64,000 bases of DNA from contig OY754468.1 in NCBI GenBank assembly GCA_963575645.1, forward strand, positions 12,400,001-12,464,000. The letters are read 5' to 3'. The notes beneath the pieces are model-generated. The model was given only the letters and a program-made list of their open reading frames with translations, was not told the DNA's origin and did no database searches. Below, in pieces: positions 1-11,600 of this stretch. The stretch's first letter is position 1; the number at the start of each line of letters is the position of its first letter. Made by a program: the position numbers and the translations under genes. This DNA is from Xanthostigma xanthostigma (lineage: Eukaryota; Arthropoda; Insecta; Raphidioptera; Raphidiidae).

Positions 1-7
1 TCGCAAT

Positions 8-13
8 TTTATT
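8..13 (-). promoter_or_regulatory. Polyadenylation signal of RhoGEF-3
   Basis: AATAAA on the minus strand, about 100 bases after the TAA stop at 117-115. It is the first canonical hexamer after the stop, so the mRNA of RhoGEF-3 probably ends close to or just beyond the window edge. Confidence 0.6.
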
Positions 14-114
14 AATCTAAAATAATTTAATATTGTTTAGAAAGTTCAATATAAAATATAACACAGCTTTGCTTACAAGACAAGATCAGAAATTAATTAA
101 ATATTAAATTGTTC

Positions 115-3100
115 TTAAGCATTGTTGTCGTACCACCTCGTATTAACAACTTTTGTTTTTCGCTTTTTAGTTCTGCTTAATTCGCCAGGTACGCTTCGTA
201 ACGATGAATCTGTAAAAACAAATGAAACTCAGTCTTAATACATAGTGTTCACTGAATAATTAAACACTTTTATAAAGAGGTATACTGTCATAGACAAAAG
301 TATGTTATGAGATAGCAGCAACAACATCAATATGTACCAAAACTTCCGATTTGAAAAAAAGCTCCTAAATACAGTGTAAACTCCATTTAACGTAACTCGA
401 TAAAGGGACAAACTCCTTAAAACGTCGAAATTACTTAACTCCAGTTGGTTTACCTTCTTGCTCGTACAATGAGACACATAATAACGGCACACCCGCTCTA
501 AATACCGACAACAATACGTCATCATTAAGCAATAAACATTACTTGTTTGTTATTTTGTTGCTTTGTTGTCGGCATCATGCGTACCGAAGATTCTAAGAAA
601 TTCGTTCTTTTGTTTGTTGGGATTATCTTTCATATGTTTAGCTCAGCTGCTTATCGATAAGTTATCATATTCTTAGTTGCCCACAAACTTGCTAACTGTG
701 AACATGGCGAGTAAAAGAAAATCTTTGTGTATTGACAAAAAAGTTTTATTAATACGCGCAATAGAGGTGGGAGAAAAGATAAGTGATGTTGGAAGGCGCT
801 TTGGAGTAAATACATATAGTAAAAACATATTAATGGATTATTTCTCTCCGTTTAACGACAACTCTCAATAACGCCATAAAGTGCACAGTCCCCTGAGTGT
901 CGCTATATAGAGTTTACACTGTAGAATCCTTAAAATGGTTAGTTTACACTAAAAATGGGCATGTTGGGGGAGGGGTGATTATTTTATTTCGATCGGGTCG
1001 GCCTGAAATACGTCAGTAGCATTTTTTAGAAACGCATCTTCCGACTGTTGGAAGAAAGTACATTTGTTGAGATAGGTATATTAAAGTTTTTTAAAAAATC
1101 AGCAGTTATTCAAACTTACATAAATATTTTTTGTTGGATGTTCTCTCATCCTCATCTGATTCTTCTTCATTTATTGGAATATGCGATTGACTATGGATTC
1201 CTAATTCACGTAATTCCGCTTGTTTTGTTACTGAAAACAAATATTTATAATATATTAACACGAGAAAAAAGTAGAACACCTAAAAGAACGTTAACATGAA
1301 TTCTTTTCATTCTTATAAATATTTAACACAATCATCCAGCGCTTCTAAATCGGGTTTTTTGCGGAAACAAACGCGTTCAACGAATCAAAACTAATTTTAG
1401 CTATCAGTCTCAAATTAAATTTATAAAAACACTTTTTTCCAAAATACTACACTTCTCACATTCACACCCCTGCATATTTCTTAATTACTATGTGGGAGCC
1501 TTGATTGTTTATGGAAAAGATCGACGCAGGCGCAGAAGAGATAAGTGCTAGAACGTTGTTTATTCTGTCATAATGGTATAATATTTTTCATATCGGTTTT
1601 TTGTTCTATTTATTTTTTAAAGCAGTTTTGTAAAAAAACTTTATAGTTTCGGAAATATCTTGAAAATAAAACAAATCAGCTGTTCTTTTGTTCTGAAGAT
1701 CTGTCGAAAAGAAATTAGCTCCGTAGCTGACAAAAATGTTTTGGTAAATAATAATATTTAACCATACAAACGAATAGCAATTATTTTAATATTTATTACT
1801 AGCCGTTACCCGCGTCACCACGTCTATGTGTCTATTGGTTGAGAACCACCGGTAGAGCATCAATTTTAATTGTTTTTAATGTGATAATCGTTACAATATT
1901 AAACCAAGTCGCAATCTTGACCTACACTCACTAGCACTTTATAATGCTAAACAAAACACGGCTAGCATACATAACAAACGCCTTAACCTAGAATAATTGA
2001 TGTATGCAGTGCGTAAAGGCCCCTGCACACGAAGCTGGATTTGCCGCTAGATTCCTTGCTAGTTTTGACTACTAGTTTTCTAGCCCTGATTTTCTTGATT
2101 GGTGTTGTGTGCTCGCTTCACACGAGACGTAATTTCAAGCTAGTTTTGAGAGTAAATCTGGTGCACACGCAGTGACAGTTCAAATATAAACACAGAGCAA
2201 AACGTGTCTGCTGTCTGACTCTGAGCAGAATGGCGCCATGTTGGTTTGTGGGCGTTTGTTCAAGTCGCCCACGTGACAAGATACTGCTTCCTGATTGGTT
2301 CTTGCTCATACCTAGCAGCGGACCTAGCAAGAAAAATAGTCCCTGTTCTATAATTTTAAAACCTATCTTGTGAGCTAGCAGGCGAGCCCGCAGTGATGTC
2401 TTTTCCAGCTTCGTACCCACCCTCCAAGCAGTGCTTCTAGCAGCGTTTTTAGCCTCGTGTGCAGCGGCCTTTACAAGCGGGCTGTGACGCTGGGGTTCAG
2501 TGACGACTTTTATGTTTTCGCTTCACACGATGCTTGTTTTGAAGCGAGATTTGTAGATGCGTTTGGTGTGCGCGCAGTGACAGTTCGAATATTAACAAAG
2601 GTGAACGTTTATTGTCTCTGAACAGAGCACAATGACACCATGTTTGTTTGTGGGATTTGCCCATGTCGCACACGAGTCACGTGACAAGATACTGTTTTCT
2701 GATTGGTTCTTGCTTAAAACAAGCACGAAAAATAGCTCCGGTTCTAATTTTTGAAATTCATCTTGTGATCACCCACGCCAGCTCGTAGTGAGGTCTTCCC
2801 CCATTTTTTTTTTTGAAATTTTGCACAGTGCCGTAGCTAGAATCTCCGACGCCCATGGCAAGATTCTGATTTCGTGACCTCAGTAATTTGTTGGTTTATA
2901 TATTCGAATAAAACAATTATAATCGCATTCCTGACCTCTCGGGTTTGCGTTCCTGGCGCAGACCCGGTTGCCAGAGCCCAAATACGATGCCGTTTTGGAT
3001 AGATTATTTAATTATTATTCATTTACCGAAATCTGAGATGTTTTTTTTTTATAAAAAAAAACTCACCTTTGTAAGTTTCTGCTTGTTTTAATAAAATATT

Positions 3101-6100
3101 GGTTATATCCTTCACCCAATTGTCCTTTATTTCTGGAGAAGCTGCTTCCAATATAAATTTTTCAAAATCATATTTTCGAAACCATACTATAAATTTGTTT
3201 TTATCCCCGTAGTCCGTTAATCCAACGTCCGTCATTTTGATACTTTTTTTATACAAAACTTCGTTAGAATTGTTCTGCATAAAAAATACATTTGTGTTAT
3301 AAAAAAAATGTTTTTAATACAGTAAATATTAAAACATAGATCATTTTCTGGTAGCTTAAGCGTCTGTGTGCAGGGTAGGGGGCCTACCCTGCACACAGAC
3401 GCTTTTGGAAAAAAATGCCGTTCGGGGCGAACGGCATTTTTTTCCAAAAGCTGAAAAAACTTTCATTTTGATCAAATAGTTCGAAATATATGAATTAAAA
3501 AAATAAATGAAAACATTTTTTCTTGAAAAGGATGACCTATTATAATCAAGGAGACACCAAAGCTTTCGTGTTATAGAGGATTTCGTAAGGAATTATTCGA
3601 CTTGTGGAGATTAAGATTGGTTTCAAATGATCGACTTGTAAAGGTTGTTAGATCAAACAATGCTATTGTTCGAGATACAGAGGTGGAATTTATTTTTTCG
3701 AGTTATGGAAGAAAAATATCGAAATGGTTTGTAGGGACTCATTGATTATTTCACCCTATAGAGGGTTGAGATTTCGTATTATGGAGGTTTTGGAGCTTGA
3801 AGAGAAGGGAACTAAACTTGTTTTCGAGTTTTGGAGGTTTTCGACTTATCGAGGTTCGACTTAAAGAGGTTCTACTGTATTATAATTTCTTTTGCTGCAA
3901 GCCTATATTATATTGCAATATTGTATAATATAACGCGCCATACAGGGTATTCAAAGGTTGAATAGACACTCAATAACAAAGATCTTAGTTCTTCAAAGTT
4001 TGTACTATATTATTATTATTATTGTTATTATTGCCTTCGGTTAAAGAAGCATTTTTATAACACGTTTTACGTAAATTACGACGGTAAAAACAGAATAATT
4101 GTTTTTCTGTTTTTACCGTCGTAATTTAACATTAACATTAAGTTTTTGAAATGGAACGCACCAGAAAATGATCGTAAAAGAGAGAGATTGTGAATTATAG
4201 ACGCTCAACATCTGAGACTATCAGCGTCTATGAAGACCGTAAAAATTTTACCTTGCAAGGAACACTTAGTAAAATTAATTCTTCAAATAAAAACACTCGA
4301 ACAATCCCTGGCACGGTTTTCTTCATGTCTTCGTAAGTTATTTCAAACAAATCTTGCCGTAAAAGACGGCCTTGTTCGTTTAAATTCACCTAAAATATAT
4401 TAAATCGTTACAAAAATAAAAGCTTGCATTCTTTTATGCGAAACATCTATTGGCGCGTTTAACAGCAAAAGCACTCCAAGTGTGTAGGCTTTCACGGCCG
4501 GTGTTGATCCAAATCTTCTAGGTTTCCGGACTTATATGCCGTGGTCCATTGGTATTTCTATACCTGTCGTTTCGTCTACAACTGCGGTAGACATTATCAA
4601 ATGCGATGTGGTAGCGGGCGAAGTGTCCTTCTAGGCTGCTCACAGGTAAGTGTGTCGACAAGTGTGGTACTTCCGTCTTTTATGATTAGCGTGCTCGTGT
4701 TCTCTACTCGGTCTTAGTATGCTCTTCTGTGATTGGTCGCTCCATTCCAACGGTTGGTATTGCACAGTGCTTGGTTGTTCCAAGTTGGACACCAGCACTA
4801 TGCAATACCAACCCATTGAATGAAACGACCAATCACAGAAGAGCATACTAAGACCGAGTAGAGAACACGAACACGCTGACCATAAAAGACGGAAGTGCCA
4901 CACTTGTCGCCCGCTACCACATCGCCTTTGATAATGTCTACCGCAGTTGTAGACGAAACGTCAGGTAGAACTACTAATGAACCACGACATACAAGCCCGG
5001 AAACCAAGAAGATTTGGAGCAAAAGCATTTTTCCTATTTATGTGTCACTGTCAAGCATCCTACCAAAATTTGGTTTCGATCCGCTCAGCCATTTAACCTG
5101 TATCGTGCTGACAGATTTTTTGCAATCCTTATAATGTCGTCATGTCTGTCCGCCCGTCCATATGTCAATAAATTTTCATTTTTTGCGGTAAAATTTTGCA
5201 GGTTTATGCAATACAAAAACAGACCTGAATGGAAATTACATAAAAAAATTGAGGAGTTGGAATGATAAAATACCCTATACTTAGGTACTTACAATGCAAC
5301 CCCTAATTGCGTCCATCATTATCAAATCTTCGCCGTGTCTCAAGTGAAATACGATCAGATCTTTAGCTTCGTGCAAAGGTCTTCGAGCACTGCTTTCATC
5401 ACAATTTTCTATTAACTTTTCCAACAAAAGGGAGTACCTCATCAACCGTTGCACCGGTTTTAATAATTGACTAGCTAAATTCATGTCTTGTTGAAGATCC
5501 ATTTGTTTTTCCTGTTGACAAATTGACATACATGCATTAAAAAATACAAAAAACACGTTTGCTGGTGCTAATTTTTTTAAAGCACTTTACGAAACGATTC
5601 TTTCACCCTTTTCTCTCAACTCAAGGGCGTATGTTTTTACTTTATTGATAAATATTTCACATGAAATATTTTATATCAGAATTTTAATTAAGAATTTTGT
5701 AATGACACTTTCTTGCCTTTTTGGCGATATGAAAATAAATCATTATTATTATTATATATTGGTGGAGGAGTAAAGGGGATAATTACCCCCCCCCCCCCCC
5801 GGACCATAATAATAAAAATTAATCTTGAAAATATTCTTCTTTGCAAAATTAGTTTGTGTATAAATATTTTGCTTGATACATTCCTTTGTGAGTATTCTTG
5901 TGTGATATTAATAAAACTCAAAAATATTGATTTTTTTATTTTAGAAAAAAATATATCTACGCTCTTGTCTCAACTGCCGGTTGAAGTCGAAGGGGAAGCG
6001 TTTCAAAGCCGAATTTTTGTACGATGGCAAGACTTTCCTTACTTCAAAAACAAGAACAATAGGGTAGCATGACGGGCAAAATGCCTCGGGCCTCCGGCCG

Positions 6101-8586
6101 GAGGGGGCCCTTGGTCCGAGAAGCCCGTCATCACAAGAAGTTCCTGACAATTATTATTACATTTAGTAAAATTTATCACGGGCCCCAAACGGTATAGTTA
6201 CGCCACTGGAGAGGAACGTCAAAAAACGCAACTAAAGGTTTTTAAAAAAATGGACGAAATACTGTTTTGAATTGAATAAAAACTTTGCGAGAACTCACCA
6301 AAAAGAAATAGCCGTATTCGCTCATAAGTTGATCTGATTTTGGTTTATTTTTATTATAAAGACCGTAAAGTTCGAATTTTTTATCCTGAAATTTAAAATT
6401 AGCTATGTTAAGTATTTATAAATAAAATTAGTATAATCAGTCAAACAAAGTTATAAGTATTTCATTGAATCATCGTTTAGAAATGTTTCACAGCTGGTAT
6501 TATTCAATCGTAGATGTTTGCATCTCCTCAAATAGCGCAGCAAAACAAATATTTGTATATTTGATTCAACCAGAAATTAATAATCACCAAGATAAAATTC
6601 CTATAACAACGAAATTGTGTAATTCGAAACACTATACTATGCTCCATAGGCATACAATAAAAATTTGAGAATCAGTTCTGACGGTGACAGTTTTTAGTCG
6701 GGTATGTGTTGACCAAAAAATTGCACAATTATAAAAATTTTCTGTGAAAGTCAAGCCTAAATGGACTTTTACGTATAGTCCGATCAAAATAGACAAAAAA
6801 ATAGTGGTAGATTTACAATAATTCGCATAGAGCTGAAAATTGGTACAGGTCTTAGGTACTCTATTACAAATGAAATATCAAAAGTCCCCACTAATCGTAC
6901 ATTTGCTAAACAATTTATTTAAGCTCAAAGGTTAAAAGTACCGATTTTTATGCACTTTTCTCGTAAACAGTAAATGTTATCTAAAAAATAGGTCAGACAA
7001 AAGTTGTAGATCATGCAATTGTCTACAAGAATTGTTCTTATACTTTTTTTCCTACGAATCACCATTCTTTTGAAATGGTGATTTCATACATCGAAAATAC
7101 TAATATATTTAACGTTATTTTTAATAAAAAGACGTTCAGTACGTACATAGATATTTTGGTCCCATATCTCAGAAATAGTGATTCGTATAGGAAAAAAATA
7201 TAAGAACAGTTTTTGTAGACAATTGTATAGTCTACAACTTTTGTCTGACCTATTTTTAGATAAAATTTACCGTTTACGAGAAACGTGCAAAAAACCGGTA
7301 CTTTTGACCTTTAACCTTGAATAAATTTTGAAGCGGATGTAGAATCGGTGGGGACTTTTGATATTTTATTAATAATAGTGTACTTAAGACCTGTGCTAAT
7401 TTTCAGCTCTATGCGAATTATATTAAACTGAAATGTTTATTTTAATTGGACTAATTATATTCATTAGTATATTGCTATGCCATTTTAATCTAAAAAAATT
7501 ACACTTTCTGAAAATTAACACTGTGGACGTGCGCAGTATAAGCGCCTCCGGGGACCTCTAAATGAAAAGTCACCCCAGGCCTCAGTTACTGTTACTCCGC
7601 CAATGCTAAGAATTAATACAAATATACGACTACGTACATTTCTTAAAAAACATTTGGCTATTTCAATTAAACTGCGTGATGCTGAGCGCAATTCTTTGAG
7701 AAAAATTTCATTGTGAAATTGATAAATTTTTTCTACATTTCCAAAAACAATAAATTTCTGTCCCCGTAATCCTTGCGGTATGTCTGGCCTTTTCATTTCA
7801 GGAATATAGTCCTGCAAAAAAATACGAACATTTACACTTGAAATTTTCATTTTTTGTTTATTCATGTATTAATTTTTTTTTTACCTCCACGACAGATTTC
7901 AAAGAGGCGACATATCTTTCTTCAGTTTTTAATATTTCATTCACAATTTCATCAGTTCTGAAAAAAAACACTGAATTTTAGAAAAAAACGTTAAAATTAG
8001 GTGTGGTCGAGTCGGAACACTAAATCTGACGCCATTTTTTTTAGTTTTTTTATCTACTTTTATGTGACAAGTGAAAAAAACTCCGGGTCGCAGTGCCAAA
8101 CCCTGCCGACAATATAGTGTATTTGCTTTTATAGGCAGTGTGGTATGAACTTTGTTTTTGGACAAAATGAAAAAAATTACCCCTTAATACACCCCTTAAA
8201 ACAACATTTTTTACTTAATTTCAGTACTACATATCAATTCAACATCTGTACCAAATTATATACATTCTTCAGTATGTAAATCTATATCAGTAAACTTGTG
8301 TTTTCATAAAATTTGTAAGTCCGGTCCTGTCGGGCCGATTTTTCTAAAATTTTAGCAGCATATTTTAATAATTACTAAAGGGTTAAATTTCAAATTTGAA
8401 ACGATTCCAAAAATTTTTTCGGTATTTTTGGGCCAGAAAAATGTTTTCAACCCCTAAATACCACCCTTAACGTGGCCCGATTGGGCTCATTTTAAATAGG
8501 CTTCGTGCGGTGATGGATTCCAACATGTGGCCCAAATTTCGTTGAAATCGATTAAGTCTGTGGAGAGTTATCGTGCTAACACATAT

Positions 8587-8617
<31 letters not shown>

Positions 8618-11600
8618 CATATATAAACATACTTTTCCAAAAATGGTGCCAAACTTCTTAGAAAGTTATGAAACGTCGAGAAATTTTGGTCCGACCCCTA
8701 GGTCCCGCCATCCGACCGACGCCAATAGTGTAAGTGCCTTATGGCAAATACACTAAAAAAACATATTCCCCGAAACTAAATTGTAATTACGAAAACTTGT
8801 TATGTAGGTACCTACTTTTATCGCCAACCTCAAAACATTATTAATTTTTTATGGGGAATTATAAAACGGTCGAATAAAAAAAAACTTGGTGACTGATGAT
8901 GAGATACTGTTTTAATAACTTGAGCGGTATGAAATAGAGTAAGTAAGTAACTAAACTAGCGACAAATAAATATTTGTCGCTAATAATAAAATCCAGAACG
9001 GGCTTACAAACATTGGGTTGTGAATAATCCATTTGATATATTAGAATAATAGTTGGGTGACTAAATTACTAAGTGAGCGACTAAATTATTAAGTGAGCGA
9101 CTAGAATGCCTTCGGTAATTTTGAAGCAGATATCTTCTTTTGTTTTTACTTTTTATTCTTTTTTTTCACTTTGAAACTACAACTTAAAACTCACATTTTC
9201 ATGAAGATTGAAAACCACCGCTTTTGACGTGATAACGTCTTATAAATTGATGAATCACCAATCTTATAAATTGATAAAACACCGGCTGCATGCACGAAAA
9301 AGTGTAACGTTCCTAACGTTCCGCCTGACCCTGTGCGTGCTTTTCTCGAAAACGGCCTTAACGATTTGGATGAAATTTACTGAAAAGGGATTTTGTGGGG
9401 CAAAAAATCGTTTTAGCTAGGTCTCATCTCTCGAAAAAATCGTTTTCATACAAATTTTATCATTATAAAAATCAATTTTTTGACGTATGAAAATACTTAA
9501 ATATTGTAAATAGGTTTTGGAATTTTATATAAACAGTGAAACAATTGTTTTCAAAATATTATGACAATTAATCTTTGAGACTTAAAATAAATACGAAAGA
9601 AACAAAGTTAAAAAAAAACAATTATATTATAGGTGGTAAGTAATTTTAATAAATAAAATTAACCTAAATTTGAAGCGAAAGATGCAATATCATAGATTCG
9701 AATTATTATAATAATTATAAAAATTTAGGTTATGTATTACGGAATACGTTATCACGTAAAACTATCGTCCGTAAACCGACTTTACAGACAACCAATTTTT
9801 TTTTTTGATAAAGGGGTATGCGAATTGTCTCGCAGTGAAACGGGAAGGGGCAAATGTGGAGTTTTTAAAAAAACAATTCCGGGGTGAACGATAACGGGGT
9901 ATGCGAATTAAATAGTTAATTGTTTGAAAAGAATTGCGTTTTCTAAAAAATATATATTTAATTGACAGTCAATTAAATATATATTTTTTATAAAACGCAA
10001 TTCTATTCAAACAATTAACTATTAACAAAATGCCGCTCAGAATAAATAAATCATTTGCCAAATTTTGAAAAAAATGCAGGACGTAACGTTGACACTCAAA
10101 CAGATATTAGGTCGCTCAAATATTATGAAGCTTCCCATTTTGTATTTTAAGTAACTCAAATGGGTGTTTGTAAGTTGCTGTTCTGTTGATTTTTCGTAAC
10201 GCGCAGTCAGTCGCTCACTTAGTAATACTCGTACAGTAACCCAAATCGATTATTTTTGTCACCCAAAATTGTAATTTACTGTCACTCGTTTAAATACTAC
10301 CCATTTTTTATTTCCCAGTTATAGTACCTACAATCATGAACTCGCTAATTCTGTTAATAAATAGATAGGTACTCGTTCCGCTATATTATGTAACACACAA
10401 GTATCTGCGTCACCCTGTATACAGTGCGTTCGCCAAAAGTGGTACCAATGAATAATTCGTGTATCCTAACTATAGATACAAAAAAAAGTTTGCTTCATGC
10501 TTCGATCGAAAGTACATACTTTCGGCACCAATTGTAAGGGAGAACGTCTAACATTTACGCATTGGTGGGATTACACGCACTGATGCGGGAAGTACGTACG
10601 TTCGGGCGTCAGTAAAGAAAAAATCACCAATAAATTGTTGTTTAGATGTCGTTTCTATAGCAACCCTAAGACATTTTAGCTAATAGTCGTGAACAACTGT
10701 CATTCGTGTTCCTACGTATAACCTCAAAACTGCTTGCTTGGAATTTATCTGTGTTTTTATGTAACTAATAAGTAATTAATTAATTAATGTATTTAATAAG
10801 CGTACTTACGACCGAGGTATGAAGAAAAACAGTACCTATACACTACACTGTCCGAAAGTTTGATATTCTTGCATTGCGCGTCATGATACCCTCGGCTTCG
10901 CCTCGGATATAATGGCGCGCAGAAAATATCGAACTTTCGACCCATGTGATGTAATATACTGTTAAATAGTTTTTTGTTCAACTCGAGATTTGCTATCGGA
11001 AACTGCTGATGTACATTTTTTTGTACTTCAAACTCACCGGAAATCTATACCTATGCATTTTTTTTCATATGATAACTTATTATATTTTATAGAAAAAATT
11101 ATCGACCAATTTTTCAGACATTAGACAAAGACTTGAACACATATTTTATTTAAAGTTTCGAAAGCTTCATTTTTTTCTTTATAAATGGTATTCCACACTC
11201 GTGTAAATTATTAATTAATAAATTGATAACGTTTTCCTTGAATATGTTTTTATGTAACCTTATGAAAATTTTATATGAATATATAGAAAAAAAATAGAGA
11301 TTTCAAAAATGTAAAAAGTATACGTTTCTATTTGAAAAAAATACATGTACATTTCCGGTTGAGTTTGAAGTACAAAAAAAAATACCTCAGCAGTTTCCAA
11401 AAGTAAATCTCGAGTTAAGCAAAAAACTATTTAAACTTTTTTTGTATCTAGTATACACGGATTCACTGTTACCACTTTTGGTGAACACACTGTATAAATA
11501 CTTAAGCGTTATTGTTTTCCATTAACGATGAAAGTAAACTGTTATCGACAAGATAACAGATAACGATCGAGATAATTTAGAATATCATCAATTCGTAGTT

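Larger units (their letters stand above)
8849..10313. mobile_element. Repeat family G, copy 1 (with nested insertion)
   Basis: It shares both ends and interior, in opposite orientation, with 34998-35804: actgatgatgagatactgtt at one end, short ctaaattactaagtgagcga-type blocks, a 113-bp palindrome and the opposite end. Copy 1 carries a separate element at about 9222-9798 that copy 2 lacks. No open frame. Confidence 0.75.

Noticed and set aside
2118-2420. Minus-strand 100-codon open frame
   Set aside because: Lies wholly inside a MITE with TIRs; composition not gene-like.
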